Shown here piece by piece: positions 14,626 through 25,230 of a DNA stretch of 64,000 bases (within the stretch, counting starts at the first letter, position 1; every line of letters starts with the position of its first letter). The notes under the pieces are model-generated. The model saw only the letters and a program-made list of their open reading frames with translations. It searched no databases and was not told the DNA's origin. The stretch spans positions 3,394,501 to 3,458,500 of the forward strand of contig CP114481.1 of NCBI GenBank assembly GCA_027186245.1. Direction: 5' to 3'. The DNA is from Coriaria nepalensis (taxonomy: Eukaryota; Streptophyta; Magnoliopsida; Cucurbitales; Coriariaceae). The position numbers and the translations under genes were made by a program.

Positions 14626-17043
14626 ATGTATCTTACCGGAATCCTCGCCGGGATCTTCCTCCTCCTAGCTCTGTACTGCGGGACCGATCCTCTCAAGCAC
14701 AGTGCGATTTCGGACTTTCCCGATTTCGAGGCCTTCAAGGTAGACTTACCGCCATGGTCTGAGGTTCCGGTCGAGAAAGACAGTGAGAATCTGTTGCAGA
14801 AATCGGAGATTAAGTTTTTTAACCAGGTTCAGGGCCCTGAGAGCATGGCCTTTGATCCTCATGGCCGTGGGCCCTACACCGGAGTCGCTGATGGTCGGAT
14901 TCTGTTCTGGAACGGCAACGTGTGGACGGATTTCGCTTACACTTCGCCCAATAGGTCAGTTTTGTGTTTTTTTTTTTTTTTTTTCTTTTAACCTGGTCCC
15001 CATATTTTAACAATGTTTAAATTTCAATTTCAGTTCTATTTTTTATTTTGTATGAATTAGTCCTTGTTAATTTCGAAATACTCATTTCTGTTTTTGCTTC
15101 GGACCCCATCGTCATTTTGGATCAAAATAAATGATTAGGACTGAATAGAAACTTCTTTTTTAGGATAAATTCAGAAGGGAAAAGTGAGGATGTATTGGGA
15201 AATAGCCACTATGCTGAGCTCCAATACAGTTAAGAGAGTCAATTGGCCTATTTAATATGCAGTGTAAATGTGTAATCATTATCCCAATTAATGAAAAATC
15301 ACATTTCCTCCCATTCTTTAGGCAAGATGATTAAGGTAAAATATGGGGACAAAATTATTTAATGTCTCTCTTTTTTTTTTTAATGGTAAAATTTGGGTTT
15401 TCTGATTAGCATGTGATCTCTGTGTGTTTAGACAATTTGAATGGCTAAGTTGAGCGCTGCTTGTGCTGTAGGAGCTTTTTTTTGGCAATGTGCTAAAGTA
15501 ACGTACATATATAGACGAAGGCAATAGTTTTCTAATTCAGGTTGATCTGTTTCGTGGAATCTATCTGATCTAATGATCTGATTAAAGACATTACTCTTTA
15601 CGGGGACTTAGAAACCATTATCTAGCTTGTAACAAGTCATTTATAAGCATGAATTTCTGAACCAAGTAGAAAGTTTACTCTTCTTTATTTTTTGTTATTT
15701 CCTTTTATTTGTTCAATCCAGGTCAGCCCTATGTGATCCAAAACCGTCGCCTTTGAGTTATACAAAGCATGAACACATCTGTGGAAGGCCATTGGGTCTT
15801 CGGTTTGACAAAAAGACGGGCGATTTATACATAGCAGATGCATATTTTGGGCTCATGAAGGTGGGACCCGAGGGTGGTCTGGCTACATCACTCGCAACCG
15901 AGGCAGAAGGGGTCCCATTTAAGTTCACCAATGATCTCGATATAGATGATGAAGGGAATATTTATTTCACGGATAGTAGTACAAAATACCGAAGGAGGTG
16001 AAAACTTTATCTTGTACAATAATTCTATTTTCTAGAATGTGATACAGAGGACCATTTGGGAAAAGAATGTTTGCTGATGTGGCTGCTGAATAAGTGTGTT
16101 CTAAGAGCAGTAGTACCCGAGATTCTCTCTTCATGGAAAGCTTGATGCTTTTAAATAAAAGGGTCTATAGGATACTTTAGAAAGTGAACGCACATCATGT
16201 TATTTATTTATAACAAAATGCACGATTATAAATCGAGAAGTAAATTGTTCCAACAGTTTTTTCAACTCCCATATTCTAACATATTTTCCTTGCATGCCAA
16301 AATTGAAAATTGAAGTGCTAATAAAGTTAGTTCTTAACGTCGTAAAATTATTGCAGGAACTTCATGCAGGTGGTCTTCTCCGCAGAAGATAGTGGAAGAG
16401 TTCTGAAATACAATCCAAATACAAAAGAAGCCTCTGTTCTTCTTAAGAATATCCAATTCCCGAATGGTGTCTCTCTAAGCAAGGACCAATCTTTCTTCCT
16501 CTTTTCCGAGGGGGTCATGGGCAGGTGACCCCACCCCTCAATTTTCTATGATTCATTCTTCCATTAAAATAAATACCCTTATATGCTTAACTAGTATTTG
16601 AAATAAAAGAAAAATCTCATGTCATTTGTTCACAATGTAGATTGCGCAAGTATTGGTTGAAAGGCAAGAAGACCGGAACATCTGAGGTATTTTCTGTGCT
16701 TCCAGGATTTCCAGACAATGTCCGTACCAATGCAAATGGAGAATTTTGGGTAGCAATCCACTGCCGCAGATCTATGTACACTCACGTCTTAGCGTCGTAT
16801 CCAGGACTAAGGAAATTCTTATTGAAGCTTCCGATTTCGATCAAAATCCACTACTTGCTTCAGATCGGGGGGTGGCCCCACGCTGCGGTGGTTAAGTATA
16901 GTCCAGATGGTAAGATTTTGAGCATATTGGAGGATGGGGAAGGGAAGGTGGTTAAAGCTGTTAGTGAAGTGGAGGAGAAAGATGGGAAGCTGTGGATGGG
17001 GAGTGTTTTGATGCCTTTTGTTGCAGTTTATAACTTGCAGTAA
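14626..17043 (+). CDS. Strictosidine-synthase-like / APMAP-like protein
   Basis: Four exons: 14626-14954, 15722-15997, 16357-16524 and 16641-17043. Every junction is GT-AG and in phase, giving 391 residues, normal for the family. Residues about 3-17 (LTGILAGIFLLLALYCG) form a hydrophobic anchor or signal, so the protein probably sits in or enters the endomembrane system. The rest is the six-bladed beta-propeller of the strictosidine synthase/calcium-dependent phosphotriesterase superfamily: GPESMAFD, GRPLGLRFD, LYIADAYFGL, FTNDLDID, GVSLSKD, GFPDNVR, WVAIHCRRS and KLWMGSVLMPF. Members of this subgroup resemble animal adipocyte plasma membrane-associated protein; most are not alkaloid enzymes, so strictosidine synthase activity should not be assumed. 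It fits the position of Arabidopsis At5g22020 between RFC1 and UBP8 (from memory). Confidence 0.92.
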
Positions 17044-17329
17044 AAATTAAGGCCCATTAGTGAAAAAAAAAAATGGTGTTATCAATGGAAGAAGAGTACT
17101 AAGGGTAGTACAGTTCATAAAATATTTCTCTATTTCAAACTGTTTTTGGCTTTTTGGTTGAGGATTTTGAAAGGTAATTTAAATATCAATCTGGATTTAC
17201 TATTATGATATTAGTGTATAATACTTGAACCATGTTACTATCAAGCTCAAACTGCAATTTGAAATGTCTGTGATGGAACTATAGAGAGGAAAGCTCAATA
17301 TTTTTCTAATACATCAAATGGTAAAAATA
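17044..17329 (+). other. 3' flank of the SSL gene
   Basis: Presumed 3' UTR and flank. No second gene is seen before the decayed copia sequence begins at about 17,330. Confidence 0.5.
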
Positions 17330-19312
17330 TAGAAGAAGCATGAACGTTTTGCCATTAAAGAGTTCTTTGATCTTTGATTTCAAATTGTATGGCAATAACT
17401 TCCTTCAACAATCCATTTCTTTAGTATAATCCCCTATCATGCTAATCTCGTCACAATAAACAATGAGAATAGCCACTTTCTTGTTAGGAGAGAATTTTGG
17501 GAACGAGATCTGATTGGTTTGCCCTTAAGAGTATTCATGCTTCTTGATTCCTTTTGTAAATCTATCATACCATGCTCTATAAAATTGCTTAAGTCCATAC
17601 AAAGATTTTTTGAGCTTGCAGAGTTTGTTAACATTACTTCTTATCTCAAACTCAGGTAGAATTTTCATGTACACTTCATCTTCCAACTTACCTTTGAGGA
17701 AAGCATATTTAACATCTAATAGATTAAAGGGGCCAATCTCGGTTAGTTGCCAAAGAAAGCAAAACATGAACAATACTAAGCTTGGCAACTTGAGCCAAAG
17801 TCTCTTGGTAGTCTATGCCGTAGGCCAGGGTGAATACTTTAGGAATAAGCCGTACTTTTTAGTAATTTACACTTTCATCTGATTTATTTTAAGGATGAAA
17901 ATCCACTTATATCCCACTAGTTGTTTCCTTTCTGGTAAATCTGAGAGTTCCCAAGTACAATTCGCTTTTAGATCATTGATCTCTTTTCTAAGAAATCTTC
18001 CATTGTCATTTTCTTAGAGTGTCGTAAATACTTTGTGAAGTTTCTACATTGGATTGATTAGTAACAAATGTTGAGTACTTAGATATTCAGACCATAGACC
18101 ATTATGAAATAGAATTGTAGATTGGATGTTGAGTCCATGATCTCACACATTTCCTTAATATAATAGGAACATCAAGATCATTATTAGTAGATCATTATTA
18201 GTAGTAATATCAGTTTGAATTTCATAAAATGTGTTACTTGAAATGTCTATACTCGAATTGGGGAAGCGTGTGATCCTATATCCCCTCTTGGGGTCTTTTC
18301 CTCGAAAAAAACATGTGCCTCCTTACAAAATGTAACATGAGTGTAGATGGAGTTACAGTGTCTTGGTTGCTAGACAAAGCTATTTTGGTGATGGTGTTTG
18401 GCTCAATTTATGGGAAAATGACATTTCGATCGGTTTTGATGAAATGAAGTTGTCAAGCCAAGACTTGCATCCATGTATAGTCAAGTTCTCCCCCATAATG
18501 TGAATTTTTAGGTAATAGGATTGGTTTTAAGAAAAAGTTATATTTATAGATGTGTAGAATTCTTTTACTCTCATCTCTTGATAGCACTCATCTCTTGGCT
18601 TGGTTGATAGGAAAAGACTTCCTTTTCATTTTTCCTAGTTGATAACACTCACACATTTCAGCTTGAACTTGCAACTTAGAAATGTCTTCTACTAGACCTT
18701 CTGAGCTCAAAGTGCTCGATTTCTTTAAGTCACAGTGACCATAACTTTTGTGCCATATCCATGATTCATCGGCTTTGCTCATCATAGCCTTGTGAGCACC
18801 TTCTTCTTAGTTTAGAAAAAAATTGTTGTTGTTGATTCTGATATGAGTAATTAGCTTCTTTTTTTAGTCTTGGATTCTGCAATATTGTTCTGGAAAGGTG
18901 AGACAACAACCTTTTTTCATCATCTATCTCACACTAAGAAGATTCTTATCCAGATTAGGAACATATAGAACATCTTCAATTATTTTTGCTCCATTGCATG
19001 TCTTTACTAACATAGTGTCTTTTCCTTCTACCTTTACTGCTTCACCATTACCAACTATGACTTTAGTTTTGACTGACATGTCTATTTAGAAACAGTTCTT
19101 TGTCGAAGGTTATATGATTTAAGTAGCCACTATCAATCAACCATTCATGCTTCTATCTTGGTCTTTTGAATTGAGAGACCATGAAGGCATTTTTTTTATT
19201 TTTCAGCATGATTTACTTATTGAGAACTTTTATTGATAGCTTCATACTTCTTTTTCCTGCAATCTTTCTCTACATGCCCATAGCTCTTGCAATAAGAACA
19301 TTGAGGTTGGCT
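17330..19312 (-). pseudogene. copia pol remnant (zinc knuckle to reverse transcriptase)
   Basis: Recognisable pieces on the minus strand are: CCHC knuckle CSYCKSYGHVEKDC (19312-19264), protease WLIDSGYLNHIT near 19,140 where WLIDSGATNHMT is usual, the GAG-pre-integrase segment with WHKSYGH and CxxCxxGK-type residues (18785-18588), and reverse transcriptase with LLDVKYAFLKGKLEDEVYM and LKKSLYGLKQ (17788-17525). The catalytic YVDD box is altered to YCDE near 17,445 and lies past a frame break. Several stops interrupt integrase. The protein cannot be active. Confidence 0.85.
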
Positions 19313-20242
19313 TTTATTCTAACAAGTTTTTTGAAAGTGACCTTTTTCTCTTGTAAATAGTGCAAGTGTGGTCCTCCTTTTTGTTTACAGCAGTTGTTGT
19401 CTTCAAACTGCTTGCTTAGTTTTCATATTTCCTAGGCTTTTTCTGAGTTGCAAAGAAAGCTCCTTTGAGATTGAATCAGATCTATTGGTATGTCTTTTCT
19501 CTTTTGCTTGAAGTGAACCCATGAGTTCATTCATAGTGAGGGTTGAGAGATCCGTACTTTCTTCAATTGCATCTACCTAGGCTTTTTCTGAGTTGCAAAG
19601 AAAGGTCCTTCTGAGGTTGAATCAGATCTATTGGTATGTCTCTTCTCTTTTGTTTGAAGTGAACCCATGAGTTCATTCATAGTGAGGGTTGAGAGATCCA
19701 TACTTTCTTCAATTGCATCTACCTTTGAGTTAAATATTGGAGGGCAAGTTTACCAATACTTTGTTTACGATTGAGCTTTCACTAATCATATCACCCAATA
19801 TCCTCATTTGACTTACAATCTCATTTAGCTTATCCACATAAGCTTTGACAGAATCATCATCTCTCATTCTTAGATCTTTAAAGTCTCTTATTGCTTTAAG
19901 CAAGTTGACTGCTCTTACTCTTTTTGTCCCATAGAATTCTGCTTAAAGCGCATCCCATGCTGCTTTGGCACTTTTGATGCCAAGAATCTTTGTGTGTATC
20001 TCATTTGAGATTGCATATTGGATGATAGTAAAAGCTCTGAAGTTTCTCAATCGCTTCTCCTTTCATGTTCGTAACTGATTGACAGTAAGGTGCTCATCCT
20101 CAACAGGAGGTTCATAGCCTTCATCAACAGCTTCTCATAGATCAAATGCAATAAGGTAGTTTTGCATTTTTTCATTTCAAATATGATAATCTTTTCCACT
20201 GAAAATAGGTGGAGAATGTAAGTTCACACTATTGGTAGACAT
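19313..20242 (-). pseudogene. copia gag remnant
   Basis: The gag start is an ATG at 20242-20240 followed by STNSVNLHSPPIFSGKDY, typical of plant copia Gag (UBN2 family). In-frame stops appear soon after, at the codon after YHI and after IAFDL. A 145-bp stretch near its 3' part is tandemly duplicated (19431-19720). Confidence 0.8.
19431..19720. repeat. 145-bp tandem duplication inside copia gag
   Basis: Two adjacent copies, 19431-19575 and 19576-about 19720, both start 'cctaggctttttctgag' and differ at only a handful of bases. The length is not a multiple of three, so it also breaks the gag frame. Confidence 0.88.
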
Positions 20243-20346
20243 GGACGATTTTTAGGTTTGAGCAGTTTAGAATTTAGGTTTTTGTTATGAACAACTGAAA
20301 GATGAATAATTGAGATTGAACGATGATCAAGCCCCTCAAGAAATAA

Positions 20347-20358
20347 GCTCTGATACTA
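20347..20358 (-). other. Primer-binding site of the copia element
   Basis: On the minus strand it reads 'tagtatcagagc', one base from the usual tggtatcagagc complementary to initiator tRNA-Met. It is flush with the LTR end at 20359. Confidence 0.8.
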
Positions 20359-20981
20359 TGTTAGAATATTGAAGTTTGAATGCAAAGACAGAACACAACT
20401 TGATTTCTGATAAATTTGTTTACTTGCATCTATGCAAGCTTTTTCATATATTAATACTTAGCAAAGTGATGATTACAAATCAAAACAATTACAACTAAAA
20501 TGAAAATAAACTGAAATATCTTTAATCACCATAGATTAGATGGAACAAAAATGAATATACATCAAAAGAGTACTTAGCACAACAAAGCACACAAAGCAGC
20601 AGCAAAGGACAAAAGCTGTTCCTGCATAAACAACTTTTTGCTTTGAGCTAAAAAGCCACCGAACTGAAGTTGATGAAGCTCTTTAGGTTGGAACTCGAAA
20701 TCTGAAATCTAAACTATCAATTCAAACTTGCTTAAAGCTGAAGCAACTCCATCTGAACTTGGAATGGGGCAAAAACAGAACCAAGACAGAAACATACTCC
20801 AAATTGCTAGGTAGGTTAGCCATAAGTCAATTGCTTCTAAATCAATTGCAGCAAGTCAAAAATGATAAGAGTAAGTTAATTGCATTAGAGTCAACGCCTT
20901 TATATTAAGGAGTCAAAAAATCAATATTTTTTACTAAAATATTCTTATAGAATCATTTACCAAATAGGCACATTTCAAACA
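20359..20981 (-). repeat. 5' LTR of the copia element
   Basis: In element orientation it runs from TGTTTG at 20981 to TTCTAACA at 20359, so it has the expected TG...CA ends and a length of about 623 bp. The inner end is fixed by the adjacent primer-binding site. The outer end is fixed by the start of RFC1 homology. Confidence 0.7.
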
Positions 20982-22141
20982 ATAAAGAAGGAAGCAAAAT
21001 GCGAATGGTACGGGCTGCAGGTCTAGTGACACTTCCAGGAATGAAGAATGCCCCTAAAAACGGATTCAAGCAATTCTTGAGCCAACTGAGGATGGATTGG
21101 GAGAAAGTGGTGGTGGTGCTGCTCCTGAAATGTTGATTGAAAGCGAAGAAGAAAACTCTTCAGATACTGAAGGCTTGTAAGATTTTATACTGAAGTTTTG
21201 GTGGATCTTCCATTGCATGTTTTACGAAGTGGTTTAGTAAAAGAGTTTTTCTGGATAATGAACATTTGTGTTTAGTGGTAACGAATTCATTCTGGGCGAG
21301 AATAATAAGACTAGGGTCCACTTGGCAACCTGTTTGCAACCCCAGTTTAGGTCTTCGAAACACTAATTACATGACTCGGATTACTGGGGCACCAATCCTC
21401 TTCGCGATGCATTATTTGGGGGTGTTTCTTAAATTTTAGTTTTGAGATTAAAATCCCGCTTATGCCCATAAAATCCAGTTTAGGCCCATGTAACCCAAGT
21501 TTTGTATATCCCGCAAAATCTCATATCAACTATAGTTTACTGAGATTCTAGATTCAACCGCATGCCCTAATGTTACTTTCTCTGTTCCATATGTTAATAT
21601 TCCTGAAAAATTCAATTCTCGTCACTCTACTGAAAACATGTTTTTAGGTACTGTTACTGTAGTTTATCTGTTCCGACTTTCAATTACATGAGTGATGAAT
21701 TACCAAAAGGAGAGGCTGGTTCCTACTTTTCTATTTCTTGTGTAATCATTATACCATATTCTGGTTAAGTATCTAAGTCTTACTTTACTCTGCCAAATAA
21801 TCTTCTAATATAGAAGATTACACCAATGCTGAGAAGCTGCAGTCAGAACTTCAATTTTTGAATTCGAAAGGTACATGATATTGTTTATCTCAAATGTCGC
21901 AGCTGTTTCTCTGTTAAATTTTTATGTTTATACTCAATCAGTATCATTCAGTAAATATCTCTTAATTTTGAGAATAATATATATATATATATTGCAGGAT
22001 TGCAAGTGCAGTTGGACCTCAAGGGCATTGGAAATTCAAGCACCAAGAAACCAACTGGGCAGAGGAAGAGGGGGTGGTTCAAGGAGAGTTCCAGAGAAGA
22101 AAGCGGGCTGTGGTTCGGGCTCCGCTACCAAGAGAAAGTGA
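20982..22141 (+). pseudogene. RFC1: RFC1 (replication factor C large subunit), last exons, broken
   Basis: Three exons remain: 20982-21172, 21814-21870 and 21998-22141. They encode the conserved C-terminus of the clamp-loader large subunit, which helps load PCNA in the nucleus: MVRAAGLVTLPGMKNAPK, then KRIQAILEP, an acidic ESEEENSSDTE segment, EKLQSELQFLNSKG, LQVQLDLKG and a Gly/Arg-rich tail ending KRK-stop. One A is missing in the run at 21056-21060 and one G is extra at 22057-22059, giving two frameshifts. The first intron would need a GC donor (GAAG|gcttgt). Everything upstream of this exon, including all AAA+ motifs, is absent and replaced by a copia LTR. A functional product is not possible from this locus. 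Family identity is from remembered RFC1 sequences. Confidence 0.82.
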
Positions 22142-23746
22142 TGAAAAGTAAGAGGTCTTTATGGACACTTGGTGCTGTTCTTTAAACCCATTGCAACTAG
22201 CATTTTCCAGTGCTGACCAAACTGTTCTTGTGGGTTACAACAATGTGAGGATTGTTGAGAAGGTTTGCTGTTCCAGTATAAAAAAAAGGAGATGTGAATT
22301 TGTCTTCTTACACTAGCATCGATCATTTTGGATGTGTCATAGAAATGAGTCGAGTTTCGGCACAACGTTCAATCAAGGGCAGCAAGGTTTCATTTACCAT
22401 GTGAGGATTTTTTACTTTTTAAATCATCATCTCAACTTCTTGCTTTTCCTTGCGTCTCATTTCACTGGTAAGCATTAGTTGCGCTTATGCAGTTGATGAG
22501 AAAAATCCATGGTTGGTTATATTGCAAACATGAGAAAACATCATAAGCAAGAATTTTCTAATTTCGTGATTACTTAATGATACAATTACAAACAAATAGA
22601 GAAGTACAAAAAATGAACTGGAAGATAGGGAAAGAGAGGAAAGAGAAGTTGAGGCTTAAAGGCTATGGCTTTTTTGGCCAAAAAAAATAAAAGGCTACGG
22701 CTTTTTATTTCCAAAGCATGTTAATGGATGTATACACTAGTTTCCAACTGATATGAAAGTGGGAATATTATTGAAGATGAGGAAATTACCAAAAAAAAAA
22801 AAGATCATTTTATTGTATTCCACAAACCAAGTATTACACTTTACAAAGTAAAGAATAACACTTCTGTACTGAAAACAATATGTACTTGATTCTCACCGAT
22901 TTGTTCTCTTAGGCCCCTCATAATAAGAAGATGGAGAACAAGAAAAACAGCAGGGACCCTATCTTTCATTCCGGTGGGCTTCATTTCCAGTATGACTGAC
23001 TTCTATATGCTTCCCATCCCACTCCTATAAAACCTCGGCAAAAATCCACAAAAGTAAAATCCATTTCTAAGTTATTTCATACACTGAAGCTCTACATGGG
23101 GTCTTGTAAAGCAAAATGATTAACACAAATAAGAATAATCTATCACCATTGACTAATGAGTAAATGGAACAGCATTTTGGAGTACGTACTAAATGGTTGT
23201 GAACCTAGAAGAAAATCTTCTGGTAAAGTTATTCTCAAACTAAATACAGAGTACGTAACAACATACTCCCTATATAAGACAACAAGGGGGAAAAGGTTGT
23301 TATTTAGAATTTATTAATCCTACTAATCTCTTCATTGGTAGAATATGTAAGTTTCGGTAGATGTAAAAATTCCTCGAAAGTTCTACTTGCCAAACACTTC
23401 CACTAGGACAAATCTTTTCATTCCATTTTGGCAATTAAAGCGACCATTTAAAGAATTATGAGTTGATAATCCCTGAAGATTAGATAGATGCCATTTTTAG
23501 TTTATACCCGAAAGATCTTTCTAATCTCTAGTGAGTTGTAAGATCATTGTGCAGGTAATTGACTTCCATTTGGTATAACAAGTGACCGAACCAAGACTTT
23601 CTGGACAGCAAGATGATTGTGATATTCTACTTCTAGATCAACTCTTAAGCAAGAACTAATGGGTATAATATGATCAGGGAGGTGGAAAGAACCTTTTTTC
23701 CTGTCTTGTCTGAATTCAAGTTTCGGATATGTGTTAATTCAGATTC
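22142..23746. other. Intergenic, RFC1 remnant to FLA pseudogene
   Basis: The left part is presumably former RFC1 3' UTR. The rest is AT-rich with short A-runs (22790-22802). No gene, RNA or transposon domain is seen. Confidence 0.5.
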
Positions 23747-24257
23747 TCATTGACATACCTGTACAAACCCACCCAGTATCTGCCAAGCAACTTCGAGTAA
23801 TTTTCCTGCCATCCGAACAGATTAAATATTATAGTTCAAGAAGTTAGTTTCCACCTAATTACAGCTTAACTAGGACAAAAACAGTGATAATATCAACCCC
23901 CCAATTGTTTGACTTTTCTCTTAACAATGGTTAAGAATGTAAATTGAGTTAAAAGCCTAATAAATAAATAAAATGCTTCATAAATGCATCCTATATTAAA
24001 AAGGGAGAAAGTTTTCAAAACATTTATAAGTGATTGCAAATAATGAGTATTTGTAATAATAAATAAAGGTTGGGGTCTGACCGAGACTCGCACACACGTG
24101 CGCGGTGTGGGCATGAGACGCTTTTGGCATTTATTAGGTGCATTTGACACTTATTAAGCGCACTTGGCACTTGTCATGTGCAGTGGTTGACCGATTTACT
24201 TATAACGGTTAGGTACAGTTGGAATTTGAATTTCGGAAATTTAAATATATTACCGTT

Positions 24258-25230
24258 AAAATAGTTTAACTATTTTCCAAGGTATATGACTGTTTATGAA
24301 ATAATGTAACGAATAGGTGCCAATTTTACCTATAAATATAAAAAATATGTACTATCAGATATATAAATAACAATACCGATATTCCAGAACAAGTTTCACT
24401 ATTACTTGTGAGACTTTGTAAAGGCTTGTCATATCCCGAAAACTATTTTCACAATAACCTAAAGTAATATGGGAGGATGAAAATATCATTTTTTGGAAAA
24501 CGTATTCATTACGTGTTTCAAGTCTCGATTTCAAAATACTACCAACAATAAAAAAAAATGATATTATGCAATGGAAATCAAGACAGTTGTTTCAACCATA
24601 AAGCTGATGAACCAAGATCTTGTGACGCTTGATCGGTTTGATAGATCAAACTTCACACGCTGGCAAGACAAACTGAAATTCTTGCTCACTGCCTTGAAGA
24701 TTACATTCTCAATTCTAACCTTCAACCACTTCCAGAATTCTCTCCAGATGATACTGAAGAGATCAAAGTAGCAAAACTGAAAAAGGATGAAGATGCAATT
24801 ATGTGTCGGGGACACATTCTAAATGCACTTTCAGACCGCCTGTTCAATCTCTATACAAATACAAAGTATGCAAAGGAAATATGGAATGCGTTAGAGAACA
24901 TGTACAAGGTAGAAGAGGAAGGTACTAAGAATACACTAAAATAGTTTAACTGTTTTTCTAAGGTATATGACTGTTCGTGAAATAATACTATTTTACGAAT
25001 AGGTACCAATTTTGCCTATAAATATAAAAAATATGTACTATCAGATATATATATATAATAATATCGATATTACAAAACATAGTTTCAATATTGTTTGTAA
25101 AACATTTTAAAGCCTTGTCATATTTTGAAAATGATTTTCACAGTAATCTAAAGCAATCTAAGAGAGTGAAAGGTATCAATTTTTGAAAAATGTATTCGTT
25201 ATGTGTTTCAAGTCTCGATTTCAAAATAGT
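24258..25230 (+). mobile_element. Internally deleted copia element (LTR, gag piece, LTR)
   Basis: Two diverged direct repeats flank a gag fragment. The left copy spans at least 24258-24540 and ends '...ctaccaaca' (LTR-like CA) at 24547; it probably starts further left near 24,050. The right copy is 24938-25230. Both share 'aaaatagtttaac', 'taccaatttt'-like and 'tcaagtctcgatttcaaaat' blocks. The right copy lacks its start and joins gag directly, so a deletion removed the rest of the element. No clear primer-binding site follows the left LTR. Confidence 0.7.
24571..24937 (+). pseudogene. copia gag fragment (TNT1-94 type)
   Basis: The frame from ATG 24571 contains LDRFDRSNFTRWQDKLKFLL, the start of plant copia Gag. 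A frame change follows, after which homology continues (DEDAIMCRGHILNALSDRL and KEIWNALENMYKVEEEGT, 24,785-24,930). It stops at the junction with the right LTR. Confidence 0.75.

Larger units (their letters stand above)
17330..20981 (-). mobile_element. Decayed Ty1/copia retrotransposon, 3' end missing
   Basis: On the minus strand the order is LTR (20981-20359), primer-binding site, gag, zinc knuckle, protease, integrase and reverse transcriptase, which is the copia order. The sequence stops inside reverse transcriptase near 17,330. RNase H and the 3' LTR are absent, so the right-hand part of the element was deleted. Stops and frameshifts are frequent throughout. The LTR outer end lies directly against RFC1 coding sequence at 20,982. 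Confidence 0.85.

Noticed and set aside
22000..22185. An independent small gene in frame with VQLDLKG
   Set aside because: It is the last RFC1 exon read through a frameshift; the true tail is in the neighbouring frame.
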